From Helichrysum umbraculigerum (lineage: Eukaryota; Streptophyta; Magnoliopsida; Asterales; Asteraceae): 64,000 bases of DNA. This document shows, in pieces, positions 34,733 to 49,770 of the stretch. Each line of letters begins with the position of its first letter. The stretch's first letter is position 1. The notes under the pieces were generated by a model. The model was not told the DNA's origin and made no database searches. It saw only the letters and a program-made list of their open reading frames with translations. Made by a program: the position numbers and the translations under genes. The stretch is from positions 313,686,250 to 313,750,249 of the forward strand of contig CATIUR010000001.1 in the NCBI GenBank assembly GCA_949592205.1, given 5' to 3'.

Positions 34733-36829
34733 CGAAAACGTAAACATTTTTTTTTTTAAACACTTCATATTTATACTGTGGTCCCGATATCATTATATGA
34801 CTCGTTTGATTCATTCAGTACATTATCTTATTTCTTAACTTGTTAAAACTTGAATTCCTGAAAAACAGCAAGGAGCCACCTTACCTAGACCCGCCGGGTC
34901 CTACGGCCCAGCCGTCGGGTCCCCAGGCCACAATGCCGGCTACAAGGATTTTTCATCAACCAGAGAAAAAGTGTCTAAATAGTGCAAAAGAAGCCACCGG
35001 CTTAGCTTTCAAGCCGCCGGGTTTACCAGTTCAGCCGCCGGGTCCCCTCCCGACCCGCCGGCTCCACATGCCTGCACAGAACCCTATAAACATTTCTACT
35101 TTTTCACTTTTTCAATTTTCGCATCAAAACTCATTTGGACCCGTTAACTAGTTTTTGACCATTTTTGATCATTTTGCTTGGCATACCAAGACTTAAACCT
35201 TTAACAATCTGATTCTCAACTTTTGACCACTTATTTACCATTACCAAGGAGACTTATTGGCGTAGTGACTTTTGACTATGATCCATTCTAACCCGGTTTG
35301 ACTCATCACCCTATTGGTTGCCCAACTGGACACCAAAATGACCCGATTGGGTTCTTGACTACTTCAACTCACTTTCCTGGTCAAACCTCATCCAATTGAC
35401 TTACTTAAGTCAAACTAACATACTTATATCAATATTTAACCACAACATCATCAATTGATCTTTCTAACTTTCATAACATACTTTTCACATTACTTTAACT
35501 TAAAAACATGTTTTACACATACATTGACTTTCATAATCCAAGTCTCACTAAACAACTGACTTTAACTTCCTCAAAACATCATATACATTACAAGTGAGAC
35601 TTGATTCTTTCTCAAAACATAATATTTCTTGTCTTTTACTTTACACGGGGGTGTACACATATCAAGAGCATGATCAAAAAGGGATAGCTTGTTACCACAA
35701 CCCGCAACAAGCTTCACCACTAGCTTCTCACGTGTCATTTGCCCACGTCTCCCTTATTCACACTTGGCTCACCTGAAAAGTGTTAAACATAACACATAAG
35801 CACTTTGCTTAGTAAGTAATGGAAGATTGTAACATAACATATATAATTCTTTCTTTCTTTCTTTCTTTAAGGATCCTTAACATCTCCATGTTAACTACTA
35901 CTAGTCAACATGTATACCAAGCTAATGGTCATGATCCATTACTTGGAAAACCGTCAAGCTAATGACTTGCTCATTACTTGACTCTACATACATATCCATC
36001 TACTTACCTTTATCTTGTAACTTGGAATAACTTGAATAAACTTCTTTATCTTGATCACCTATATATATAAACACATAGCATGATCATATAACACATCACT
36101 TTACATTTTTCATTTTCTTTGATCTTATGTCCTAGGTGTCACTTACCAACACCTAGCTTTCTCTTAAGTGTTCCATTCTTAACTTCAAAATCACATATAA
36201 TTGGGTATTATTACTTTACTAATCATAGTAATCATTGATTATTATCTTTTACTTCATTATACATACATAATCAACTAGCATAACCCAATTACACATGAAC
36301 ATAACTCTTTAAATCAAACTAACATGATTTAAATATAAAACATAGTTCATAAATACATAAGGAACACTTATCAATCAAATTAACTAACTTTCTTAAACCT
36401 TCATGATTCTAGGGTTTACAAAATTCAAACCCTAACATGAGTTACATCAATAGAAAGATTAAACATACCTTAAGAACACTTAATTGAAGTTCTTAAACCC
36501 TAAATCACTTGATTCTTTGCTTAATTTCCGATTTCTTGATCTTGTTTCTTTTTCCCTCCTAAACCCTCACACATACGTACATAAAATTTATTCTGGAACA
36601 TAACTGAATCTGTAAGAGGATAAGGTTTTAACATTTTACACTTTACCTCCCTGAACTTTGCTTCTTTACACATCTAACCCATCTAACAAATTTTCTTTTA
36701 ATTGGTTAGTCCTCTAACCAAATTCTAACCTTTTAGTTACTTTAAACATTTAACATATTAAATACATATAAAACTGAAACATAATACATATTATATTATT
36801 TAAAACTTACGTGTTTTAGGGGCGTTACA
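34733..36829 (-). repeat. Solo LTR of a gypsy-type element
   Basis: This 2097-bp sequence is bounded by a perfect 5-bp duplication ATTAT (34728-34732 and 36830-36834). Read on the minus strand it runs TGTAACGCCCCTAAAACACG...CGGGGTGTCTCA. The ...GGGGTGT.TCA end resembles the end of the LTR at 13569-15853, which suggests minus orientation. A GC-rich patch (34880-35070) repeats CCGCCGGGT. There is no internal domain, so it is a recombination product. Confidence 0.85.
34880..35070. repeat. CCGCCGGGT-rich patch inside the solo LTR
   Basis: Repeated CCGCCGGGT, CCGTCGGGT and GCCACCGGCTTAG words lie in an otherwise AT-rich LTR. The 103-codon frame across it (34840-35151) is proline-rich and is judged spurious. 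Confidence 0.7.
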
Positions 36830-37001
36830 ATTATAAACTAGATTTTTGTTGCCCTCGCGATGCGACGGGTTTTAAAATTAATGTTTTCCACATAAATATT
36901 AAACCTTAAATTTGGGTTCGGCTTTTAACTTTAATAGAAAAGTTATGACCTTATACTCTTTTGTAATTTTAAAATTGCTAAAAAGTTTTAGAATACCAAT
37001 G

Positions 37002-40320
<3,319 letters not shown>

Positions 40321-40615
40321 TATTTTTAGGACGTTTGTAAGTGTTCTAAGACCTAATAATACGTAAGTGTGTATTAGAATTCAGAAAATTTAAAAGCGTC
40401 CTAATTTATATTTTGTTAGGACACCATTTAAGTCGTACCAGATATTTTAGGACACTCATAAAAGGTGTCCCATAATCTATATTAGGACGCTATTACTTAT
40501 TATGACGGCTTTTTATGCGACGCTTAAATGATTGGTCCTATTAGATAAAAGGTTCTATAAAGTAGTCTTTTAGGACACTTGTGACCTTCATATAAAGCCA
40601 GATTTGTTGTAGTGT

Positions 40616-41228
40616 CCCTCCTACTTTCTTCCTCTCCACCCCATCCCGTCCATCACCCACCACTAGCTGCTGCCAGCCGCCGGCGGCCGCCGTCACCAGC
40701 TTGGATTTTTTTTAAATTAAAAAAGAAAAATTTAATTTTTTTTTTATAATTCATTTTGCCAATTTTTTTTAACATATTATCACTTTGTACTACATTTTGT
40801 TAAAATTATACTGCATTTTATTATTTTTATTGCATTTTGTATACATATGTTTAGTAGATATTGTTCGTTTTTTACTGCATTTTTGTATTATACATATTAT
40901 CCTTTTGATGTTTTTACTGCATTTTATTTATACACCTCGATCTAATATATATTGATTGTTTTCTACTGCATTTTAAGTTATACATAATCTATTTTGTACT
41001 GCATTTTGTTAGAATTACACTGCATTTTATTATTATTATTGCATTTTGCATATATTTCATTTATTACATATTGTTTGTTTTTTACTGCATATTATATTAT
41101 ACATATTATACATTTTTACTGCATTTTGTATAAAAGTACAATACGTATTGTTGTTTTTACTGCATTTTGCATATATTTCATTAAGTATACATTGTTCGTT
41201 TTTTACTGCATTTTATATTATATATAAT
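40616..41228. repeat. ACTGCATTTT-repeat region
   Basis: After a CT/GC-rich stretch (40616-40710) the sequence repeats (T)ACTGCATTTT(G/A) at ~30-60 bp intervals from ~40790 to 41215, separated by AT-rich spacers. Similar words occur at 30635-30705. No gene was recognised. Confidence 0.7.
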
Positions 41229-42175
41229 TGTTAGTCCCGTTTAAGTAAATAAACTAATAACTACTAGCACAATTGATTGTAGAGGGGGGTGAATACAATC
41301 TTTTCAAGTTTAAAGTAATTTAATTGATTAAATCAAATAATACTTTACAACAATTACTTGCGGAAGAGAAAAGACACACTAATCTAAGTAATTGTAACTT
41401 GATGACAAATTTAAATATAACAAGTCACTCAGCGAGGGATGCTGACAGTGATCTCAACACTACAGAAGTGTTGGCACAATGCTCGGTGACTAACAGGAGT
41501 GACTGCTATAGATCAAAGGTTATATTTAATGCGGTTGAAAGGTGTATTCAATACGGTTGTTGAGGTGAGTATTTATAGCCATAAATCCTCAATATTATTC
41601 AACGAATAATATTTTTAACCGATTGAATAAAGCTTAAAGATTTACTAAATCTTGTTGGGAGTTATTAAATCTATAATGCCCCATTCCTAGGGAAGGTATT
41701 TTAGATTTATATAATACAAGTTTACAGAGAAAGTAATGTACTTTTTCTGTAAGTAAGTACAGTTGACTTCTAGTATTATTGTACGCCGATCATACGGCTA
41801 TTATCCACCTTGTAGAATGCGCCTTCTTAAGTACACGGATATTTGTCAGACCCGTGCACTTTGCTTTGGAAATAGTTGTTGGAGTAGTTAAGATTACTAT
41901 TGATTTTCCACTTCAATCATAAATCTTCTATCTCTATCTTCAGTCTTCGACTTCAAATAAAGGCTTCAGTGTCTTCCAGCATCTATTAATAACTTGTATT
42001 ACCTTGAGTTGATCAGCGTGAATAGAAACGCTGATGACATATTACAAGTTATAAAGGACGCTGCATAACACATGCAGCGAGACCACAAATGAAAAAGGGA
42101 TGCCGAGGACTAATCAGTGTCTAAATAATAGTTATGTCATACATAAATTTTAGAGGCAGAGTCAGTGACCCAACA
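41229..42175 (-). repeat. 3' LTR of a SIRE/Maximus-like copia element (Z)
   Basis: On the minus strand the LTR runs TGTTGGGTCACTGACTC...GGGACTAACA, 947 bp. It is directly preceded on that strand by the polypurine tract AAATAGGGGGAGATT (42176-42190). TGTTGGGT starts and AGGGGGAGATTG tracts are typical of SIRE-type copia elements. The second LTR is not in the window. Confidence 0.8.
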
Positions 42176-42190
42176 ATCTCCCCCTATTTA
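42176..42190 (-). other. Polypurine tract of copia element Z
   Basis: AAATAGGGGGAGATT on the minus strand directly abuts TGTTGGGTCAC of the LTR. It is the plus-strand primer site. Confidence 0.8.
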
Positions 42191-42321
42191 TTTATGACAG
42201 AACAAGTGTTACTTACTAGCTACTTATTTATTTTGAGATTTTACAAGTACATATCAGGCATAAATAAATAGCTGAAAATAATCAACTTTGATTTTATATC
42301 GTAATCAAAAGTAGTAGGACA

Positions 42322-43996
42322 CTATGACATGGCATTTTCATATTCTTGTTTGATTTTTACATAAGTGTTGCCAGTGTCTTGAGACAGTCTTAACTTCAGC
42401 TCATCATCGGTCAACTTCAGGAACTCTTCATCAGCATTGCTTGATCTTCCAATGAATCGCACAGTAGCAAGATGCTCTGTTTTAGCAATGGAGATCTCAG
42501 AAGCCCTTTGAAAGCTTTGCTTGGTGATTGGATTGACATAGAACATGCCGAACTCAGGGCTCCTGATCACTTTTCCTGGTACAAAATGCACTCCAGCTGG
42601 CAAAATATGATTTGTTCCTTGGCAGTCAGGAAGAAAGCTCATCTTTTGAAGCATCTTAACTTGCTTTAGCTTATCTTCTTTTGTAGATTTTTTCGCCATT
42701 TTTCTGCTAGTATTGATGAAAGAACCTTTGAGCTCAGTTTTGAATTCAGAGATGGGAAGCTTTAAGGTCTTTTCAGCTTCATTAAGGTCACTGGTGATTT
42801 TGTCAAGAAGCTTTAACAGTGAAGGTTTGTGAGCAGTTGAGCTGTTTTGTATACAAGTGTAGAGCTCACAAATCTCAGAGAAGCCCAGAGTACTCTTCAG
42901 CTTTGATAAAGAAACAATGTCAATTGTAATCTTGTTTTCTCTGATCAGCTCCAGATTATTTCTTGATTGCTGGACTTTGAAGAATTTGGGAGTTACTTTG
43001 ATGATCTTTTCTGGGAATCTTCTGGAGGAGATGAACTTTTGAATGAACTTGATTTGCTCATCCTTCTCCTTAAGATTAAGGGCACCCTGATCCATTACTT
43101 GCTCTTGAATTTTTAGAGCATCAATACCCTTCTTCTCAACTTCACTTTCCACATATGCACTCAGCTCAGAGATCGGCCTATCTGTATCAGCAGCTTTTTC
43201 TTTCTCTAGCTGAAGTGATTTTTCTTGTAAGAAGCCAGCATGAAGATCTTCTAATGGAATACTTTGCTTTTTAGCCTTCTTTTTCAATCTTTCTTCTTCT
43301 CCCATCAGCTCATCAGAGCTCGAGCTATCCAACCTAATCTTCTTTCCGTTCTGATTGATTGTATCATCATCAGATCCTTCATCATCTTCATCATCTTCAT
43401 CCACGATTAATTTTCTTTTTCTCTGAGAGGATGACTGCATTTTTGTTGTGAGCTTGTAGCTGCAGCATCATATGAAGGCTTCACAGGGATTAAAGATTCA
43501 TTTCCAAGTGTTTCAACTTTCTCAACAGTCTCTTTCTCTACATGCTCCCCCTCAGCTGGTGCATCATCAGCTTCTTTTTCAACTTTCTCAGCTTTCTCAA
43601 CAGTCTCTTTCTCTACATGCTTCCCCTCAGCTGGTGCATCATCAGTTATTATTTCTTCAATGATAATGGACTTCTTCCCCTCAGCTGGTGGGGGAATAGC
43701 ACAAACAGCTGGAACTTTTGATAGCAACTCAGAAATTATCTTCTTGAGAATATCTTCCAATGCCTTGAGATGACCACCGAGCTTTTTGAGAGAAACCATA
43801 GCCCTAGCTGAAATCCCCTTGCATCGTTAAGAGCTTCTCTATCATCAGAGGTGAAGCCAGTGTCATTTATTGCCTTTTGAATGCTGGATTCAAATTTGGA
43901 GATGCTTGAGATGAGATCTTCAATTTTTGAGGGAATGAGGTTGGCAGAGGTGGTGACTTCCTCAACTTTGTAGGCAAGATTCTGAAACGGAGTCAA
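42322..43996 (-). pseudogene. Third ORF of copia element Z (env-like position), frameshifted
   Basis: Three minus-strand frames (43996-43736, 43799-43407, 43440-42322) join by two frameshifts into one ~550-residue reading. The first part is helical. The middle has a tandem repeat containing DAPAEG.HVEKETVEK. The long last frame (372 residues) opens with RKRK, an acidic run and a KKKAKK cluster, then charged helix-rich sequence and a conserved-looking block FLPDCQGTNHILPAGVHFVPGK-like (residues ~280-300). It lies between the polymerase genes and the purine tract, where SIRE elements carry an env-like ORF. No signal peptide or membrane segment is apparent, so the env label is positional only. 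The reading stops at the junction with element Y. Confidence 0.6.
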
Positions 43997-46127
43997 TGCT
44001 TAAACCACCTTCTTCACAATCTGAAAGATCAAATCCAGAGATCACTATCAGCACATCTTCTTCTGTCCAGTTTCAGAAATTTGCATTCACTGAGAACAAC
44101 GATGTCATAATCACTGAAGACAATGCAATCTCTCACTCTTCAAAAGGAAAATACGAGCTAAGAAAAGATGAACTCTCCGATAAACTAGAATGGGTTGAAA
44201 TAGCATCAGCCGACAGACTAGAGATCCCTGCAGAAGATTCTGAATTTCAGACGAAGTTCGATGAGCTTAAAAGAGACGAAATCGCAAGGATGAAAACTTC
44301 CATAGAAGAACCACCAGAATTGGAGCTGAAGGAACTACCCTCACACCTTGAATATGCTTTTCTCGAAGGATCTTCACATTTACCAGTTATCATATCAAAA
44401 GATCTGAAGCCGGAAGAGAAAGCAAGACTTATTCAAGTACTGAAGTCACATAAGAAAGCAATTGCTAGGAAGATTTCTGACATTTAAGGAATCAGTCTGA
44501 ACTATTGCACTCACAAAATCTTAATGGAAAATGACTTCAGACCATCAGTTCGAAGGCAGAGGAGAGTCAACCCGAAGATTCAAGAAGTGGTTAAGAAGGA
44601 GGTTATCAAAATCTTGGATGCTGGCCTAATTTACCCTATTTCAGATTCCCCTTGGGTCAGCCCAGTTCAAGTTGTCCCAAAGAAAGGAGGAATGACGGTT
44701 ATCGCTAATGAAAACAATGAATTAATTCCAACACGAGCCGTCACAGGTTGGAGGGTGCGTATTGATTATCGTAAACTAAATGAAGCCACTCGCAAAGATC
44801 ACATCCCTCTACCGTTCATTGATCAAATGCTGGAGAGATTATCAGGAAATGAATTCTACTATTTTCTTGATGGATTCTCCGGTTATTTTCAGATTCCTCT
44901 CGATCCCAAGGACCAAGAAAAGACGACATTCACATGTCCATATGGAACTTTCGCTTACCGACGTATGCCGTTTGGCTTATGTAATGCACCTACCACATTT
45001 CATTGATGCATGGTGGCAATTTTCCATGACATGATTAAATAATGCATGGAGGTATTCATGGACGATTTCTCAGTCTTTGGAGATTCCTTCTCTACATGTC
45101 TTTCCAACTTGGATAGGATGCTTACCCGATGTGAAGAATCAAACCTAGTTCTAAACTGGGAAAAATACCATTTCATGGTAAAAGAATGAATAGTATTAGG
45201 GCACCGCATATCAAAAGCTGGAATTGAAGTTGACAAAGCTAAAGTTGAAACTATCTCAAAACTTCCTCCACCCACTTCTGTTAAAGCCATTCGAAGTTTT
45301 CTAGGTCATGCTGGATTCTACCGTCGCTTCATTAAGGATTTCTCCAAGATCTCTCGGCCTATGACTCATCTTCTCGAAAAAGATACTCCGTTTGCCTTTA
45401 TAGATGAATGTCTCCAAGCTTTTAACTATTTGAAAGATCAGCTTGTACATGCACCAATAATGATTGCCCCGGATTGGAGCCTTCCATTTGAGATCATGTG
45501 CGACGCCAGTGATTTCGCAGTTAGAGCTATATTAGGACAGAGGAAGGATAATCACTTTCAACCAATATACTATGCCAGCAAGACGCTCACAGACGCTCAA
45601 GAGAATTACACAACCATAGAAAAGGAGTTGCTTGCGGTAGTATTTGCTTTCGATAAATTTCGTTCCTATCTTATGTTGTCCAAAACTATTGTCTATACGG
45701 ATCATTCAGCCTTGAAGTATCTTTTAAAAAAGCAAGATGCAAAGCCTAGACTGCTAAGATTGATTCTACTCCTACAAGAATTCGACATTGAGATCAGAGA
45801 TAAAAAAAAGGAGCAGAGAACGTTGCAGCAGATCATCTAAGCCGATTAGAAAATCCTACACTAGAGCAGCTTGATGAAAAGGATATTCAAGACCAGTTTC
45901 CTGAAGAACAACTCATGCACATCGGCAAATACCATCAAGGATCCCCATCCAAAGATCCTTGGTATGCTGATCATGCTAATTACCTGGTGGGAAAAATAAT
46001 ACCTAAAGGGATGCCGACATCTCAGAGAATAAGATTCTTCCGCGATATAAAAAACTGCTATCGGTTAAAGCATTACATCTAAGATTTCCCCATCCGTGAG
46101 GATGTCTTTATCTTCGAACCACCATGA
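43997..46127 (+). pseudogene. Y reverse transcriptase-RNase H with integrase deleted
   Basis: The reading begins with an acidic linker (SIEEPPELELKELPSHLEYAF). RT motifs follow: LDAGLIYPISDSPWVSPVQ, RIDYRKLNEATRKDH, FLDGFSGYFQI, MPFGLCNAPTTF and VFMDDFSVFG. RNase H has IMCDASDFAV, EKELLAVVFAF and YTDHSAL. Stops lie at 44485 (TAA), 45004 (TGA), 45040 (TAA) and 45187 (TGA). An A8 run near 45804-45811 shifts the frame. At ~46055 the sequence jumps from the start of the integrase zinc region (RFFRDIKN) to the integrase C-terminal tip (YRLKHYI), so almost all of IN is deleted. The remnant ends with TGA at 46125-46127. Confidence 0.88.
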
Positions 46128-46144
46128 GTCAGCCAGAAAGGTAT

Positions 46145-46197
46145 AAGAGTCGAGCTAAAAGACTCTTTAAACAAAGCGTTCCTGGGAGGCACCCCAA
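46145..46197 (+). other. Conserved post-pol hairpin and GGGAGGCACCCC motif of Y
   Basis: AAGAGTC (46145-46151) pairs with GACTCTT (46161-46167) across GAGCTAAAA, 17 nt after the pol stop. TTTAAACAAAGCG and then TGGGAGGCACCCC follow. Element X has the same layout with a different stem. Confidence 0.7.
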
Positions 46198-46424
46198 AGC
46201 TTATCTTACTTTTTCCTTCCTTTTTATTTCTTAGTTTATTTTTTATCCAGTATTGTTATCACTGATCTAATGTATGCAGGCTTGCGACTTATCAGAAAAT
46301 CATAATAGCTTTATCTGAGATAAGTTTCACTTATACAGATGCAAAAGTTCAGATGACATTTCATCTGTCCTTTTGGCATTTGTTCACTTTCTATCAGCAT
46401 TACCTATTTTATGTTTATTTAAGG

Positions 46425-47083
46425 ATGGACGTTTGGATCGAGACTGAGGATCATGTTGCTGTGAGGCAACCTAGACAGCAGAGACGACACAGACACAGAC
46501 CGAGGGCACAGTCCAGGAAGAGGAGACACCCCAGGCGCAGGAGAGCTTTACCTACTATCCCTGAGGAGGAACTTGTCGATGTTCAGCTAGAGCATGAGGA
46601 GGAGGCCACATCACCTGCAGCCCAGCCTATGCCACCACAGACTACTCCAGTGATCAGACAGCCACCTACTCTTGAGTATGGCATTAACATGTATGATCCC
46701 GCTGCTACTGGGCCATGTTCCAGACCTTCACTGCACATCATCAGATCCTTTTAGCTTTGTGTGAGATAGCCGGGTTGCCGAGACCTGCGGGACCACCTTT
46801 CAGGTTGGGATCAGACCCAGAACCATCTCGACCACCCTGGTCTTTCTTCCCTCATTTTGGATCTTTTGTTGGACCTGCTGCTGGACCATCTACTGGACAT
46901 CCTATTGCTCCTGCTGCTGAGCCTGCTGCCTCTGGGACCTCTGCATCTATGGACCCAGTTCTTCATGAGCAGTTTTATGCCATGCTTGATGTTTCAAGCT
47001 CAGCTCCTGCACCGGTCTATGACAGGACTGCAGAAGATGAGTTCGACCCTGAGAGCGATGACTTGCTAGATGATGATTATTAG
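46425..47083 (+). pseudogene. Y downstream ORF (env position), one frameshift
   Basis: The frame from the ATG at 46425 encodes an arginine-rich segment (HRHRPRAQSRKRRHPRRRR), then an acidic and proline-rich part. A one-base shift near 46715-46740 leads to the frame ending at 47083, which contains FQTFTAHHQILLALCEIAGL, a Pro/Ala-rich stretch and a very acidic end (DDLLDDDY). No signal peptide or transmembrane helix is seen. It occupies the place of Athila's extra ORF downstream of pol. Its function is unknown, and it may equally be a chance or decayed frame. Confidence 0.45.
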
Positions 47084-47349
47084 TTTACTTTATCTTTATT
47101 TTATTTCGTGTTATTACTCTGTACTTATGTTTTGACTACTAAGACGTGATACTCTGATGAGGTTATGATTACTGCAGAACTAGCTTCGTATGGAATGGCT
47201 GATCTTAAACTTCTGAAATCATTTGCACCACTTTCGCACGAACCTGGTCCAACTCCGATAATCATCATTTATAGGGAAGTTCCTTTTCAAGTATTTATAT
47301 TTCATATATTTGCCATGACCCCCATTTCAAACTCTAAGTGTGGGATTAA
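47084..47349 (+). other. Y 3' untranslated region, first part
   Basis: This non-coding stretch ends with CTAAGTGTGGGATTAA. The last five bases, ATTAA (47345-47349), are the probable target of element X. The other side reads TTTAA (62593-62597), one mismatch. Confidence 0.6.
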
Positions 47350-49770
47350 TGATGCGTCCTGAAACGGTCGTTCTCGCAACGGGACACACTGGTGGAGTTT
47401 TAAATTTATATAAGCTGGGGACCTAAATTCTACTTACAGAGGTAAGTATAACTCAGGGTCGTTCTTAAGATCAATCGTATTGTGAAACAGAGTTATCTAG
47501 ACAAACTATTCGATTTAGTGATGGGTTTTTGAAAAGAGTTTTGATTTGGTTTTAGGTCCGTTTAAACTAATAAAAAGTAGGAAATAAACAAAACAGTAAA
47601 TAAAAGCTAGATAGGGAATCAGTAATGGAGAATAGTGCTTGTTATGACTTCGTTAGCCTGTGTTATGGGGTGATGTCTAGGGTTATTTATGAAAACGTCT
47701 TTTAAAGATTTGTGTCTTGCTTTTGCCTGAGTATTCGTAGTGTAAACACTAACACCCTATGGTCTGATTTCTCAGACAGTATGTCACTGGGTTGCTAGGT
47801 TATGGTGATTCTGATCAGAGGAGGCAGCTCAACTCTTCAACACTTTCCATATGTTGGAATAGTGACCCTTTTTGGAATGGTATTCCTGGGCGCATGAGAT
47901 AGAGTAACAGACCCACTAGAAGTTCTGACCGTTCTTAACACTACGGGGATACTAAGGCTAGGCAAGGCATTTAAGATTAAGACTTGGTTTGATGACTGCC
48001 AACTTTGTATTAATAGTCTTTGTTTAGTCCAGAGCTGTGTGGTTCAACCAGGATGTGACACAGTCTTCAACCAACGGCAGTTCCTTAGCTTTTCCCACGT
48101 ACTTTAAACGTTATACGAAGTACTGTGCCGATTTATGGTCTTTCCGGTGCCACATACTTTATGGTCACTCTGGACTAGTTTAACTAAGTTTGTATTAAAG
48201 CTTGACCATCTATGATATAAACCCAACCCTCACTTATTTAAACATATCCCAATAAATCCCGGATTGATTCACGGTGTACTATACGATAGGGTTGACAGTA
48301 TTTCCACAGCTACACAATTCAGAGCATGTTTGTATTTGAAAACATAGATAGGTAGTTACCGGTTGATCAAGGTTCGCGACTCCTTGTCATACAGGTACTA
48401 ACCACGTTTATTGGAGGAAAGACGATTTTGGTTTAGAAATTCATAAATACAAAGTTAACAATACACTGGTTTTCATTTTGTAACAATTGGGAACATTATT
48501 CCACAACAGATTGTGCCCACGACTTTCATAGCTTCCGCGTTCCGTACTACACACATTCGTGATGATTCTGGCGCTATACAAATGAAAGCCGTATAACGTT
48601 ACTTCCGTTGTTTCATAACGATATTATCCCAATTGCATATTCAAAGTGACATTACACCAAATGTTAACAAGCTAACTACATCACAACAAGCAAATAAGAG
48701 AACTACTCACTACGCATGGCAAACAATCCTAAATCTATCATAATAATAATAGCAATCATCATAATAAAAAAGGAAAAAAATAACCGTAGATTATGCGTAG
48801 ACAGAATAGTGTTACAAGAATACACGAACGGAACCTCCGCAATATCTTCGACAATATTACAAATAAGCCCCTCGGAATATTCCCTACACTATTACAAAAG
48901 TAGCCCCTCCGTTAGTTTAGGTTAAATATTAACCAAGATCTAACCTGAAACTAACCTAACTAATTCTCCTCTAACTCCTAAGAGTAGTGCTAGAGAGAGA
49001 AACTATACTAGAGAGAGAGTGAGATATGAAGATGGTTGTAATGAGGTGTGTGAAATGAGGTGAATGAGGCCTCTATTTACAGGCAAGCCTTGGATTCAAG
49101 AGTACAAGTCCACAAGCACATGTACAAGCACACGAAGCAAGAACGAGGCCGTGTGAGAGCAAAACTGGCCATGTACGGCCTCAACCAGGCCATGTACGGC
49201 TTGTTGAGGGCCGTGTACGACTTCCTCAAGGCCGTGTACGGCTTGGGGGGCCCGTGTGGTAGACCGTGTGATTTATCTGACTTTTCTCGTTGCTTCAGAA
49301 GGCCGTATCTTCTCCGTTTCTCGTCCGTTTGACTTGATTCTTTTGCCTGTTATCTTGTAATTCCGTTACGCTTCTAATGATGCCAAATGTGCAAAATTTG
49401 GATGTCTCTAGAGTTGGCGTGTGAGGAATGCCCTTGGTTTGCGCTCAGAAAGCTCCATCTTCCTCGTTCTTTACCCGATCTGCACGATTCTTTATTCTAC
49501 AGTCTTGGAATAACCTGATACATCATATTAGACTATTTAAGAACTTGTATCATAATGTGGTTAAAAGTCTGTGAGAATCAGTGTTTAGAATAATCTGCCT
49601 CGATTTGCGTGCCTTTTGGACGATTTAAGCACTTTTTATAACAATGCCTATAATTTGACTAACTTTGTGAAATTAAGTAGATAAACGTTTATTTCAAGTG
49701 TTTTCACCAAGAATTGGGTCAAACGTGCGGGAAATATGTGCCTAAAAATATGACTTTTTGCCACATATTA
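47350..49770 (-). repeat. 3' LTR of X
   Basis: This LTR is 2421 bp and nearly identical to 57098-59520. Its outer end starts TGATGCGTCC at 47350. The inner end reads CACATATTA where the partner has CACATATCA. It contains a GGCCGTGTACGGC-type repeat patch at 49160-49260. Short ORFs at 48716 and 49060, also found in the partner LTR, are not considered genes. Confidence 0.9.
49160..49260. repeat. GGCC(G/A)TGTACGGC repeat patch in the X LTR
   Basis: Four to five GCC(G/A)TGTACG(G/A)C words at ~21-24-bp spacing. The same patch is in the other LTR at 58910-59010. The core is GC-rich and partly self-complementary (GCCGTGTACGGC). Confidence 0.85.

Noticed and set aside
34840..35151. Pro-rich 103-codon ORF
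   Set aside because: It lies wholly inside a solo LTR and follows the CCGCCGGGT patch, with no recognisable domain.
48716..48925. 69-codon ORF repeated at 58464-58673
   Set aside because: It is duplicated only because it lies in both LTRs of element X. It is short, Ile-repeat rich, and not supported as a gene.
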